From NCBI GenBank assembly GCA_039181495.1, contig JBCDCP010000009.1:1-37014 (forward strand): DNA of 37,014 nucleotides, in the 5' to 3' direction. Each line of letters starts with the position of its first letter. Position 1 is the stretch's first letter. The position numbers were made by a program, and so were the translations under genes. Positions 24,648 to 33,229 of the stretch are shown piece by piece. Under the pieces are notes generated by a model. That model was given only the letters and a program-made list of their open reading frames with translations. It searched no databases and had not been told where the DNA came from. Source of the DNA: JBCDCP01 sp039181495. Lineage in GTDB: Bacteria; Pseudomonadota; Alphaproteobacteria; Rhizobiales; Tepidamorphaceae.

Positions 24648-25571
24648 TCACGCGCTTCGGTGCGCCACGAAAACTGCGAGGTCATGCAATGGCCTTGCCG
24701 TCTCCCCAAATGGTGCTAGCGCAGCCTGTGCCGCTGTAATGGTGGCATCCAGCATGGCCTCGGCAGCATGGATACCCATAAGGCCTACGAGTGTTGCCTT
24801 ACCGGCTGCTGCATCTTTGCCGGCTGTCTTGCCAAGGGCTGCACTGTCACCGCGATGATCAAGCAGGTCATCGGCAATCTGAAACGCATAGCCAAGATGA
24901 TTGCCATAGGTCTGCAATGCGTCGGCTTGCTCATCGCTGGCATCACCGATCGTGGCGCCCATCGTACAGGCCGACGCGATCAGCGCACCTGTCTTCATAG
25001 CTTGCAGCTTGCGAATGGAATCGACGTCGTGATGTTGCGGGACGCCGCCGGAAAACCGCCCCTCAGCCTCAAGATCAAGCATCTGCCCACCGACCATGCC
25101 ACTGGCGCCGGCGGCTCGCGCCAGGGTTCCGGCCAGACGTCTGGATCGGTCTGGCGGCGAAATGTCCGCAATGATCTGAAACGCCAACGTCAGCAACGTG
25201 TCACCTGCAAGGATTGCCGTTGCATCATCATAGGCAATGTGCACGGTCGGTTGCCCACGGCGGATGTCGTCGTTGTCCATGGCTGGCAGGTCGTCGTGGA
25301 CGAGGCTGTAGCAGTGTATGCACTCCAGCGCGGCTGCAGCGCTACCCGCGCTGTCCGGATCGGCATCAAACAGCGTGGCGCACTGTTCAAGCAGGAATGG
25401 CCGGAGTCGTTTGCCGCCATTCAGAGCGCCATGGCGGGTGGCTGCCGCCACGCGCTCCGGGGTTCCTGAGAGCAACGTGTCCAGCAGTGCTGCAAAGCGC
25501 GGGTCGAACTCTTCTGAATAGGCTACCAGGGTTGCCCCGGCACGGGCTGCTGTTTCGCTCTGGGTCGGCAT
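24648..25571 (-). CDS. ispA: Farnesyl diphosphate synthase (polyprenyl synthetase family)
   Basis: Condenses dimethylallyl/geranyl diphosphate with isopentenyl diphosphate to farnesyl diphosphate; 307 residues, normal for IspA. The first aspartate-rich motif is DDLPAMD (93-99), followed by NDDIRRGQPT, and the second is DDLLD (234-238). The residues before the first motif, ECIHCYSLVHDD, match the bacterial FPP synthase pattern, supporting a C15 product over a longer one. GGKRLRP (52-58) binds the diphosphate. It is divergent from mtgA, a neighbourhood I associate with Alphaproteobacteria, and ispG upstream in the window feeds the same pathway. A 136-bp gap separates its stop from the dehydrogenase start; it holds a small CCGCT-GCAAA-AGCGG hairpin (24582-24596) but no gene. 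Confidence 0.93.
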   Translation of the reverse strand: MPTQSETAARAGATLVAYSEEFDPRFAALLDTLLSGTPERVAAATRHGALNGGKRLRPFLLEQCATLFDADPDSAGSAAAALECIHCYSLVHDDLPAMDNDDIRRGQPTVHIAYDDATAILAGDTLLTLAFQIIADISPPDRSRRLAGTLARAAGASGMVGGQMLDLEAEGRFSGGVPQHHDVDSIRKLQAMKTGALIASACTMGATIGDASDEQADALQTYGNHLGYAFQIADDLLDHRGDSAALGKTAGKDAAAGKATLVGLMGIHAAEAMLDATITAAQAALAPFGETARPLHDLAVFVAHRSA

Positions 25572-25742
25572 GAGAATGTCTCGGATCTACGTGGTGCGTG
25601 GTTCTAGCATTGCGACAGACCTCGTGCCCATCAGGCCGATCACGTGGGATAGTGCCGAGTCGGCCAGTTTTCGCGCATGGCTGGTTCGATTTGCCTTTGT
25701 CGCATGTTGTGCCTATCCCCAACCCGATCGAGAGGGATCGAT

Positions 25743-26531
25743 GTGAGCACGCGGGCACAGGCGAAACGGGCAAGATCGCAGCGCTCGGCGGCAAAACCGG
25801 CTGATCGCGGTCAAAGCTCACGCTGGGGCTTTGGGCTTCGCCGGTTTCTGCGCCGCTTGGCCTTGCTGTCAGTGGCGCTGTTCCTGACACTAGCGGCCAT
25901 TCCGCTGGTCTTCGTGCCTGTCTACGCTTTTGTTGATCCGCCATTTTCGACACTGATGCTGCGTGATCTCCTCAAAGGTGAAAACTACGAGCGGCAATGG
26001 GTGGATTTCGATGACATTGCGCCGGTCGTGCCGCAGACGGTGGTGATGAGCGAAGATGCCGCGTTCTGCAGCCACTGGGGTGTTGATCTTGGTGCGATGC
26101 GTGAAGCGATCGAGACCTGGCGTGACGGTGGTGCATTACGAGGTGCAAGCACCGTCTCCATGCAGACTGCAAAGAACCTCTTTTTGTGGCCGGACCGGTC
26201 TTTCCTTCGCAAGGCGATCGAGGTGCCGTTGGCCGGGTATATGGATCTGATCTGGTCCAAGCGGCGGATGATGGAAATCTATCTCAACATCGTCGAGTGG
26301 GACGAAGGTATCTACGGCATCGGGGCGGCGGCAGAACACCATTTTGGCCGCACGCCTATGCGCCTGACACGTCGCCAGGCGGCTCTGCTCGTTGCGGCGT
26401 TGCCATTGCCAAGGATCCGTAATCCTGCACGTCCGTCGTCGCGCCATGCCCGTGTCGCGCGAATCATCGAGCGCCGCAGTCGGGATGCTGCACGCTGGAC
26501 TGGTTGCTTGTTTCCGGACATCGGGACATGA
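25743..26531 (+). CDS. mtgA: Monofunctional biosynthetic peptidoglycan transglycosylase
   Basis: Inner-membrane glycosyltransferase (GT51) that polymerises lipid II into glycan strands; 262 residues. A basic cytoplasmic tail precedes one transmembrane helix (about 40-65: ALLSVALFLTLAAIPLVFVPVYAF). The GT51 motifs follow in order: SEDAAFCSHWGVD with the catalytic glutamate, GASTVSMQTAKNLFLW, KRRMMEIYLNIVEW with the second glutamate, and RQAALLVAALPLP. The frame opens at 25677, but the GTG at 25743 has GAGAGGGA upstream and gives a normal N-terminus (MSTRAQAKRARSQR). The next gene starts within its stop codon (ATGA), so a permease is translationally coupled to it. Confidence 0.92.
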   Translation: MSTRAQAKRARSQRSAAKPADRGQSSRWGFGLRRFLRRLALLSVALFLTLAAIPLVFVPVYAFVDPPFSTLMLRDLLKGENYERQWVDFDDIAPVVPQTVVMSEDAAFCSHWGVDLGAMREAIETWRDGGALRGASTVSMQTAKNLFLWPDRSFLRKAIEVPLAGYMDLIWSKRRMMEIYLNIVEWDEGIYGIGAAAEHHFGRTPMRLTRRQAALLVAALPLPRIRNPARPSSRHARVARIIERRSRDAARWTGCLFPDIGT

Positions 26532-27742
26532 GCCGGAACGCGGAGGCAATCAACGAGATTTCACCCTTCGCACTGGCCTTTGCCGGTCTCCTATGCCTCG
26601 TGGTTGCCATGGGCGTCGGGCGGTTCGCCTATACGCCGATCCTGCCGGATATGGTGTCATCGATCGGTCTGAGTGCGACTCAGGCCGGTGCGATCGCCTC
26701 TGCCAACTATTTTGGCTACCTCGTTGGCGCGCTGATCCTGTCGTTTCGCGGTACGTTCTTGCCGCCGCAAACGCTGTTGTTTGTGAGCCTTGTGGCCAGC
26801 GTCCTGACCACCGGGATCATGGCCGTGTTGCCGCCGGAGGTTTCGCCAACCGTTTGGTTCGGCGCCATTCGGTTTCTGTCGGGCGTGACCAGCGCCTTTG
26901 TGCTGGTTCTGGCGTCTTCCATCGTGATCGACAGGCTGCAGGCGATGGGCCGTTCACAGTACGCCGCGTTGCATTGGGGCGGTGTCGGTTTTGGAATCGC
27001 TTTGTCGGCGATAATCGTGTCTGGCGTCGGAATGTCGGGCGGCGGCTGGTCGGCGGAGTGGTTGGCCTGCGCCGTTGTCTGCTCGGTCATTGCTCTCGCT
27101 ATCCTGCGCATCATGCCGCCACCGTCGCGCGGGCAGTCTGAATCGGCGGACTATCCTGCGCTCCGGATTTCCCCGGCGTTCGTCATGATTTTTCTGTCCT
27201 ATGCGCTGTTTGGATTTGGCTATGTGATCACGGCTACGTTCATCGTTGCCATCGTGCGCGAAACACCATCGATCGCGGTGCTGGAGCCCTATGTATGGTT
27301 GGTGGTCGGTCTGTCTCTGCCGCCGGCCAATCTCTTCTGGCAGATGCTGACCGAGCGGGTAGGCGTTTTCCAGGCTACTGCTCTTGCCAATCTGATCCTG
27401 GCATTTGGCGTGGCAGCGAGCGTTCTTGTGCCGACGGCGAGCGGCATCATGTTTGCGGCGGTCTGTCTTGGCGCGACCATTGCGTCGATTGCTGCGCTAT
27501 CGATCGGCGCGGCACGTCGTTTGACGCCCGCCGATCCGCGTCAGGTTTTTGGCGTCATGACGGTCGGTTTCGGTATCGGCCAATGTGTCGGACCTTACCT
27601 TGCCGGGCTTGTCGCCGACCGCATGGGCGATTTCGTCATGGCTTCCATGATGGGGGCCGCAGCACAGATTGGAGCGGCCGTATTCGCGCTGCTGGCGCTG
27701 GCTTTTTCACGCCCTGGCGCTGTGCCCGACGCGGTCGAATAG
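26528..27742 (+). CDS. MFS transporter, YbfB/YjiJ family
   Basis: Major facilitator permease of 404 residues with about 12 membrane helices. The first helix carries VVAMGVGRFAYTPILPDM, the signature of the YbfB/YjiJ group, whose substrates are unknown. Helices follow with short loops; the central loop (about 195-215, PPPSRGQSESADYPAL) divides the two six-helix halves. The ATG at 26528 overlaps the mtgA stop as ATGA, so it is coupled to a peptidoglycan gene, an unexpected partner. The frame also opens slightly upstream (26504), which I reject because the overlap start is cleaner. A promoter for rpmF follows its stop. Confidence 0.88.
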   Translation: MSRNAEAINEISPFALAFAGLLCLVVAMGVGRFAYTPILPDMVSSIGLSATQAGAIASANYFGYLVGALILSFRGTFLPPQTLLFVSLVASVLTTGIMAVLPPEVSPTVWFGAIRFLSGVTSAFVLVLASSIVIDRLQAMGRSQYAALHWGGVGFGIALSAIIVSGVGMSGGGWSAEWLACAVVCSVIALAILRIMPPPSRGQSESADYPALRISPAFVMIFLSYALFGFGYVITATFIVAIVRETPSIAVLEPYVWLVVGLSLPPANLFWQMLTERVGVFQATALANLILAFGVAASVLVPTASGIMFAAVCLGATIASIAALSIGAARRLTPADPRQVFGVMTVGFGIGQCVGPYLAGLVADRMGDFVMASMMGAAAQIGAAVFALLALAFSRPGAVPDAVE

Positions 27743-27747
27743 GGGAC

Positions 27748-27776
27748 TGGTCAACCCGCTCCTGTAGCTGTATAAG
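27748..27776 (+). promoter_or_regulatory. Candidate sigma-70 promoter of rpmF
   Basis: TGGTCA (27748-27753), a 17-bp spacer and TATAAG (27771-27776) match the housekeeping consensus at four and five of six positions. It lies right after the MFS stop and about 120 bp before the rpmF ATG. This would let the ribosomal protein gene be read independently of mtgA and the permease. Confidence 0.45.
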
Positions 27777-27896
27777 GCGCGCTTTCTTGATCTGGACAAT
27801 ACGGCGCGGACTTTGGTCAGAAGGGCCAGGGCGCAGATGCGGACGAGCCTTTGAGGCAACCCGCAGACGCCAACCCGCGCAACAGGAGAAGCTCAC

Positions 27897-28076
27897 ATGG
27901 CTGTCCCCAAGCGGAAAGTGACCAAGAGCAAGCGCGGCGCGCGCCGTTCGACAGATGCGCTGTCGCGGCCGACCTATATCGAAGACAAGGACTCGGGCGA
28001 ACTGCGCCGGCCTCATCATGTCGACCTCAAGACGGGCGTCTATCGTGGCCGCCAGGTGCTTGAGCCGCGCGACTGA
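27897..28076 (+). CDS. rpmF: 50S ribosomal protein L32
   Basis: A 59-residue basic ribosomal protein of the large subunit. The N-terminus MAVPKRKVTKSKRGARRS is the bL32 signature, and the C-terminal half (ELRRPHHVDLKTGVYRGRQV) matches the alphaproteobacterial form, which lacks the zinc-binding cysteines found in some other L32 proteins. A strong ribosome site, CAGGAG, lies ten bases before the ATG. The gene is easily missed because of its small size. It follows the mtgA-MFS pair and has its own probable promoter. mtgA-rpmF adjacency is common in this class, so the permease between them looks inserted. Confidence 0.96.
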   Translation: MAVPKRKVTKSKRGARRSTDALSRPTYIEDKDSGELRRPHHVDLKTGVYRGRQVLEPRD

Positions 28077-28146
28077 AAGCAGGGTAAGGATCGATTGGGA
28101 ATCGTGACATCATGACTGTTCTGGCAGTGAAGGCGGGGGCAGGCAA

Positions 28147-28566
28147 ATGCTGATGCTCGTCAACTTTCCACTGCTAGTCGTTCCCTTGATCGTCTACAAT
28201 CTGTTTGCCTTTACTGGCGGTGTTGAGCCGTTCAGCTGGGGTCAGGAGACCTTCGTGCTGACGATGGTGTCGGGAACAACCTGGGTGATGACGTATGGCG
28301 ATCTGATCGTTACCGGCGCTCTAGTGCTGTTGTTCATTGAGGTGCTGAAGGCGACGCGTACCGGCGCCAGTTCGATCGTTGATCACCTTCTTTCTACCCT
28401 GGTATTCATTGCTTTCCTGATCGAGTTCTTGCTTATCAGTGAGGCCGCCACGTCGACTTTCTTCATTCTCATGGCCATGGCACTGTTCGATGTGCTGGCG
28501 GGCTTCTCGGTGACCATTTCGGCGGCACGCCGGGACTTCGGAGTGGGTCCGAGCGCCCAGCTCTGA
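28147..28566 (+). CDS. Conserved small membrane protein, function unknown
   Basis: A 139-residue hydrophobic protein with four predicted membrane helices at about 2-22, 53-69, 81-98 and 104-124. Between helices 1 and 2 there is a soluble loop with SWGQETFVLTMVSGTTWVMTYGD. The C-terminus (SAARRDFGVGPSAQL) is likely cytoplasmic. It starts 70 bp after rpmF, behind a GGGGGCAGG ribosome site, and ends 51 bp before the next gene, so it may ride on the rpmF transcript. A second ATG two codons in (28153) is equally possible. I do not recognise a characterised family; the layout looks like a small conserved alphaproteobacterial membrane protein. Confidence 0.7.
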   Translation: MLMLVNFPLLVVPLIVYNLFAFTGGVEPFSWGQETFVLTMVSGTTWVMTYGDLIVTGALVLLFIEVLKATRTGASSIVDHLLSTLVFIAFLIEFLLISEAATSTFFILMAMALFDVLAGFSVTISAARRDFGVGPSAQL

Positions 28567-28617
28567 CCGGCCCAAACATCACCAAGCGGCCCAATGGCGT
28601 AGAACGAGTTCGAGACT

Positions 28618-30216
28618 ATGCGTGACCTTCATCTGCCGGGTCGCTCTCCGGCACTGGGACGCACCGCAATGGCGGCAACGTCCCATGTGACCGCGACCAT
28701 TGCGGCAATCGACATCCTCCGTTCTGGCGGCAACGCAGTCGACGCAGCGGTTGCTGCCGCGGCTGTTCAGGCAGTGGTCGAGCCGCAAATGACCAGCCCG
28801 GGTGGTGATGTTTTTGCGCTGGTCGCGCTGCCGGACGGCCCAATTCACGGGCTCAACGCATCGGGGCGCTGCCCGGCGGCACTCGATGCGGACGCCATGC
28901 GGTCTATGGGATGGTCGTCTATCCCAATCGACCATGGGCTGGCCGTCAGCGTACCCGGTGCGGTCGAGGGATGGGCGGAACTGCTCTCGCGCTTTGGCCG
29001 TCTTGGTCTCGATACGGTGCTATCGGCGGCAATCGATACCGCCGAGAACGGCTATCCGGTATCCCAGCGGGTGGCCTATGACTGGGGCCACAATGTCGAG
29101 CGGTTGCAGGCCAGCCCTGGCGCGCGCAAGCACCTGCTGCGTGGCGATGGCGAAACCCCAAGCACCGGCGACATGTTCTACAGCAAGGCGCTTGCGGCCA
29201 CCTTGCGCCGAATTGCTGAAGACGGCCCTGAAGGCTTCTACAAAGGCGCGGTCGCCGAAGATATGTGTGCTGCGGTACAGGCTGCCGGCGGTGTGATGAC
29301 GCCGGATGATCTGGCCGCTGTATCAGTCGACCTCACGGATCCTGTGATTGCGCCTTATCGTGATGTCGAGGTGGTTGAGCTGCCCCCGAACACACAAGGG
29401 ATGATCGCGCATCTGATCCTTCGCATTCTGGAGGGGTTCGACCACAACGGTCTCGACCCGCTCAGTGCGGAGCGCTTCCACCTGCAGATCGAGGCGACCC
29501 GGCTTGCTTATGCCGTCCGCGATCAGTACCTCGCCGATCCAGAGCATATGGCTGCCGGACCGGATGCCTTCCTGACGGATGCATTCGTCTCAGGATTGCG
29601 GAATAGGATCGATCCAAATTGGCGTATCGGTGACGTCGGGCCGATCACAGCACCTGGCAGCGATACCATCGTGCTCTCAGTGGTCGACGGCGATGGTATC
29701 GCCGTCACGTTGATCAATTCCATCTTCAAGGATTTTGGCGGCACCATCGTGGGTGATCAGAGTGGTGTTGTGCTGCAGAATCGGGGCGCCGCTTTCAATC
29801 TGATCGAGGGACATGCCAATTGCGCCGCTCCAGGCAAGCGCCCGTTGCATACGCTCATTCCCGGCATGATTCGCACCGACGGCAGGATCAGCCACGCCTT
29901 TGGCGTGATGGGCGGCCAGTATCAGGCCTGCGGCCACGCCCATGTCGTTTCCAATATGGTTGATTTCGGGATGGATCCTCAGGAAGCGCTCGACTGTCCG
30001 CGGGTGTTCATGGACGGTTTTTCACCGGACAGTCCGCTCACCTTGGAACGGGGCATATCCGGACGAACGCTTGAAGGGCTGATTGACCGCGGTCATCGGG
30101 TCGAGATCCGGCGGACGCCCTGGGGCGGTGGTCAGGTGATTGCCATTGATCCGACTTCCAGGGTCCGTATCGGGGGCAGCGATCCGCGCAAGGACGGCGC
30201 CGCGCTCGGCTATTGA
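28618..30216 (+). CDS. Gamma-glutamyltransferase family protein (YwrD-like)
   Basis: A 532-residue N-terminal nucleophile hydrolase of the gamma-glutamyltranspeptidase family, made as one chain and self-cleaved. The large-subunit start ATSHVTATIAAIDILRSGGNAVDAAVA is clear. The predicted cleavage site and nucleophile is T350 in GSDTIVLSVVDGDG, followed by NSIFKDFGG. There is no signal peptide, unlike periplasmic Ggt, which fits the cytoplasmic YwrD-like branch. Members of this branch act on gamma-glutamyl compounds or cephalosporin-type amides, and the substrate here is not known. The stretch FGVMGGQYQACGHAHVVSNM corresponds to the conserved MGG/Q region of the family. No partner gene defines its pathway. 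Confidence 0.88.
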   Translation: MRDLHLPGRSPALGRTAMAATSHVTATIAAIDILRSGGNAVDAAVAAAAVQAVVEPQMTSPGGDVFALVALPDGPIHGLNASGRCPAALDADAMRSMGWSSIPIDHGLAVSVPGAVEGWAELLSRFGRLGLDTVLSAAIDTAENGYPVSQRVAYDWGHNVERLQASPGARKHLLRGDGETPSTGDMFYSKALAATLRRIAEDGPEGFYKGAVAEDMCAAVQAAGGVMTPDDLAAVSVDLTDPVIAPYRDVEVVELPPNTQGMIAHLILRILEGFDHNGLDPLSAERFHLQIEATRLAYAVRDQYLADPEHMAAGPDAFLTDAFVSGLRNRIDPNWRIGDVGPITAPGSDTIVLSVVDGDGIAVTLINSIFKDFGGTIVGDQSGVVLQNRGAAFNLIEGHANCAAPGKRPLHTLIPGMIRTDGRISHAFGVMGGQYQACGHAHVVSNMVDFGMDPQEALDCPRVFMDGFSPDSPLTLERGISGRTLEGLIDRGHRVEIRRTPWGGGQVIAIDPTSRVRIGGSDPRKDGAALGY

Positions 30217-30243
30217 GTTCTGCATTCGCCGCACGAATCAGCG

Positions 30244-30594
30244 CTATAGCGTGACACCGGCCGATCTCTCTTGCCTGAATGAGGCGTTCCGCGCCTGAGA
30301 CTGTGCGTAAGCATTCTGTGCTATTTTGGGACTTTCGCGACGTTTTGAACGGGTTGCGGGCAACTTCAGCTTCCCGGCAATGAGCTGGGCCACGAAGGCT
30401 GCACAGGGGCGATCCGCCTGGAATCGGCTCTGTGGACCCTGTCTTGTGCTGCCGTCCTGCGAATTGATGATGGCCGGCACCGGATAGTGCTTTGGCGCAG
30501 ACGTCGCGCCATCTTCGGTTGCCGCTGCTTCTTGATAGGCCGAAGTAGACCGTTTCCCGGTGCTTGAGCTGTATGCTGCGCGCTCAATTCTCAT
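30244..30594 (-). CDS. Small conserved hypothetical protein (alphaproteobacterial AQLIA-motif type)
   Basis: A 116-residue, mostly disordered basic protein. The C-terminal part FQADRPCAAFVAQLIAGKLK, then LPATRSKRRESPKIAQNAYAQS, resembles a motif I associate with many small alphaproteobacterial proteins (a hydrophobic FxAQLIA helix followed by a TRxRRR basic patch and an xAxxAY end). The N-terminal 65 residues are low-complexity (S, T, A, Q rich) and look like a linker. It has an ATG start, lies convergent with the gamma-glutamyltransferase gene, and is divergent from the EAL gene across a 205-bp gap. The function is unknown; the motif match is from memory and should be treated as tentative. 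Confidence 0.6.
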   Translation of the reverse strand: MRIERAAYSSSTGKRSTSAYQEAAATEDGATSAPKHYPVPAIINSQDGSTRQGPQSRFQADRPCAAFVAQLIAGKLKLPATRSKRRESPKIAQNAYAQSQARNASFRQERSAGVTL

Positions 30595-30799
30595 TTCAAA
30601 GCCGCCAACTAAGTTTCGTCCTGGGGCGAATCGCCCTCGTGCAGGTCTTGATCCGCAAACCGCATGCCAGCCTCGGTGCCCCGAATCGGCACAGTTAGGC
30701 GGATGTTAACGATGAATGCGCGACCTTGGGCCGAAATAATCCACCGCGCTCTATGCTCTGATCCGGGCAAGGGGCGCTGGGGCCAAGAAGGACAGCGCA
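30595..30799. promoter_or_regulatory. Gene-free divergent gap before the EAL protein
   Basis: About 205 bp between the small hypothetical gene (minus) and the EAL gene (plus). The AAGGACAG ribosome site of the EAL gene is at its right edge. I see no strong promoter, palindrome or small gene in it; a reading frame across it on the minus strand lacks a plausible start. Confidence 0.4.
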
Positions 30800-32584
30800 A
30801 TGCCGATCCGGCAGCCCGCGCCCACAGAGCCGAGCATGGGTTTCGTCCGTGGCGACGACAATGCAATGGCATGTGCGCTTCAAGATGTTGGGGCGGCTGT
30901 ATTCTGCTGGCGCGCAGATGATGATTCCATCGTCTGGAGCGGGAATATCGAGAAACTGCTCAGCCTGTCATCCGATGCTGAGGTGTCCAGCAGCCAGTTC
31001 TATCATCAGCGGCTTTGTGAAGATGGCGAGTTGCTGAGACTGCAGGCCATAGAAGGGGCGAGACGCTCCGCCTCCGGCCGCCGCAACTATCGCGCCCATT
31101 ACAAGTTTGTCTTCGGCTCCGAGGATCGTGACGAGATCGTCTGGGTCGAAGAGAACGGGCGTTGCGCGATCAATGAGGCGGGCGAGATCACCCATGTCAA
31201 CGGCATGATCCGGCTGGTCGAGGATCCCAGAGCCGCGGGTGCCTTTTCAGCCCAGTTTGAAACGGATGATCTCACCGGGTTTCACGCGCGGGACTTTTTC
31301 ATCAAGCTTCTGGATCTGCTGATTACCGATACCAAGCGCGACAAGAAGCAGGCGACGTTTTATGTCGCCGGGATCGACAATCTCAAGATTATCAACGAGG
31401 CATTCGGCTTCGAGGTCGCGGACCAGGTGATCGGAGCCCTGGCACAACGTATTTCGACCTGCCTGCGAAAGAACGATCTGATCGGCCGCCTTGCCGGCAA
31501 CAAATTCGGGCTTTGCCTGCGCAATTGTGGTCCGGACCGTGCCGAGTTTGCTGCCGAGCGCATGCTTGAGGCGGTCAATAGCGATCCGGTGACGACAAGT
31601 GCCGGCGAGGTGAAGGCGACGGTCTCCATTGGTGGGGTGGTTGTCCCCCGTTATGCACGCAGTAGCGAGCGGGCTATTTCGTCGGCGCTGGAGGCGTTGT
31701 CGGAGACGCGTGAGAAACGACGTGCAGGGTTTCAGCTCTACGAACCCTCTGCGCAGCGTGATGCCGATCGCCGATTGAATGTCGAAATCGCGAATGACCT
31801 CATCGGTGCCTTGTCGGAAGCCCGGTTGCACCTGGCTCTGCAGCCTGTGGTGCGGGCATCTAACTGTGAGCCAGCCTTCCACGAGTGCCTTGCCCGCATT
31901 TTGACCCGCGACGGGAGCATCATAACAGCCGGCGGGTTCATGGGCTTTGCCGATCGGCTGGGTCTGGTCCAGTTGATCGACAAGCGAATGCTCGATCTCG
32001 CTGTGCAGCTTCTGTCACGTGAAACCGACATCGCATTGTCGATCAATGTCGGGGTACCGTCGATCGCGGACCTCGAGTGGTTCAATCAACTTGCGCACCA
32101 TGCTCTGCGCGACAAAACGATGGCCAGGCGTCTCATTGTGGAGATCACGGAGACCGAAGCGATCAAGGACGTCGAAGGGACCAAGACCTTTGTCGAGTCG
32201 ATGCACGATCTTGGGTGCCGGGTGGCTCTTGATGATCTCGGTGCAGGTTTCACCAGTTATCGGAACTTGCGCGATCTCGGCGTCGACATGGTCAAGATCG
32301 ACGGTTCCTTCATGTCCAATCTGGACAGCCATGAACCGGACCAGATGTTTGTCCGCACGCTGATCGCGTTGGCGAAGTCCATGGACATTGAAACGGTTGC
32401 CGAATGGGTTGAAACGCAGAAGGACGCCGACCTTCTGCGCGAATGGGGCATCGACTATATGCAGGGCCACCTGTTTGGCACTGCTGTCATGCGCGAAAAA
32501 GCCAACCCGACCAAGGTCATTGATGGTGCGATCGCTACAGACCTGACTGCCGCGCCGCCAGCGAACGCCAAGAGCGCCTGCTGA
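30800..32584 (+). CDS. PAS / degenerate GGDEF / EAL protein, probable c-di-GMP phosphodiesterase
   Basis: A 594-residue cytoplasmic signalling protein. An N-terminal PAS-like sensor (about 28-142, VFCWRADDDSIVWSGNIEKLL) leads into a GGDEF domain (about 153-315) whose active-site loop reads AGNKF (232-236), so cyclase activity is very unlikely. The C-terminal EAL domain (about 325-570) keeps the catalytic set: E362 in HECLAR, N416 in SINVG, E448 in EITE, D478/D479 in DDLGAG, K499 in KIDGSF, and the Gln in MQGHLFG. It should therefore hydrolyse c-di-GMP, with the dead GGDEF acting as a possible GTP sensor. Its ATG follows AAGGACAG. It converges on phaR, 15 bp apart at the stops, but a functional link to PHB is unproven. 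Confidence 0.9.
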   Translation: MPIRQPAPTEPSMGFVRGDDNAMACALQDVGAAVFCWRADDDSIVWSGNIEKLLSLSSDAEVSSSQFYHQRLCEDGELLRLQAIEGARRSASGRRNYRAHYKFVFGSEDRDEIVWVEENGRCAINEAGEITHVNGMIRLVEDPRAAGAFSAQFETDDLTGFHARDFFIKLLDLLITDTKRDKKQATFYVAGIDNLKIINEAFGFEVADQVIGALAQRISTCLRKNDLIGRLAGNKFGLCLRNCGPDRAEFAAERMLEAVNSDPVTTSAGEVKATVSIGGVVVPRYARSSERAISSALEALSETREKRRAGFQLYEPSAQRDADRRLNVEIANDLIGALSEARLHLALQPVVRASNCEPAFHECLARILTRDGSIITAGGFMGFADRLGLVQLIDKRMLDLAVQLLSRETDIALSINVGVPSIADLEWFNQLAHHALRDKTMARRLIVEITETEAIKDVEGTKTFVESMHDLGCRVALDDLGAGFTSYRNLRDLGVDMVKIDGSFMSNLDSHEPDQMFVRTLIALAKSMDIETVAEWVETQKDADLLREWGIDYMQGHLFGTAVMREKANPTKVIDGAIATDLTAAPPANAKSAC

Positions 32585-32599
32585 GCGCATCGATTGTGG

Positions 32600-33229
32600 C
32601 TAGGACTTGGTCAGCCGGTCCAGCTTGTGCTGCATGCGGGTGACTTCCGCGCGCAGATCATCAATCTCATCTGAAGCTCCGGCTTGTTGATCGCTGACCT
32701 TGCCTGCCGATGCCTTGTCCGCCCCGCCGTTTGGGTTGGTTTTGCCGATATCCGAGGCATCGCCGTTCTCTGAACCGGTCGGTGCGAAAGGCGAGAACAC
32801 CCGGAATGCGCGCTCGTACATTTCCATGTTGCGCTTCACCTGGTCTTCCATGGCGCTCATGGCCGTGGAGCCGATGGTTCGCGTCATCTGTTCGCGAAAA
32901 CGCTCCTGCTCCTGGCTCAGAGACTGCATCGAAAAGTCGAGATAGCTCGGCACCAGCGATTGCATCGAATCGCCATAGAAGCCGATGAGCTGCCGAAGAA
33001 AGCTGATTGGCAACATATTGCCGCCGCGACTCTCCTGCTCGACGATGATCTGCGTCAGGACCGAGCGGGTAATGTCCTCCCCCGACTTGGCGTCGACAAC
33101 AACGAACACCTCGTTCTGCTTCACCATTTCGGCCAGGTCATCGAGCGTCACATAGCTTGACGTTCCGGTATTGTAGAGCCGGCGGTTGGCGTATTTCTTG
33201 ATGGTGATCGGCTTCTCGCTGTCCGCCAT
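32600..33229 (-). CDS. phaR: Polyhydroxyalkanoate synthesis repressor
   Basis: A 209-residue PHB-responsive DNA-binding repressor that senses storage granules and controls phasin and synthesis genes. The N-terminal PHB/PHA accumulation regulator domain starts ITIKKYANRRLYNTGTSSYV (9-28), the hallmark of PhaR/AniA, and is followed by the PHB_acc region (about 65-140). The C-terminal 60 residues are a low-complexity linker ending in a coiled coil (DDLRAEVTRMQHKLDRL). The frame is open upstream to 33352 but the ATG at 33229 with AGGGAAGA ahead gives the family N-terminus. It is divergent from phaA, the normal alphaproteobacterial arrangement, and a perfect CTGC-N3-GCAG palindrome in the gap is its probable own operator. 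Confidence 0.95.
   Translation of the reverse strand: MADSEKPITIKKYANRRLYNTGTSSYVTLDDLAEMVKQNEVFVVVDAKSGEDITRSVLTQIIVEQESRGGNMLPISFLRQLIGFYGDSMQSLVPSYLDFSMQSLSQEQERFREQMTRTIGSTAMSAMEDQVKRNMEMYERAFRVFSPFAPTGSENGDASDIGKTNPNGGADKASAGKVSDQQAGASDEIDDLRAEVTRMQHKLDRLTKS

Noticed and set aside
30609..30872. 87-codon minus-strand frame before the EAL gene
   Set aside because: It overlaps the EAL start and has no plausible start codon in the gap itself.
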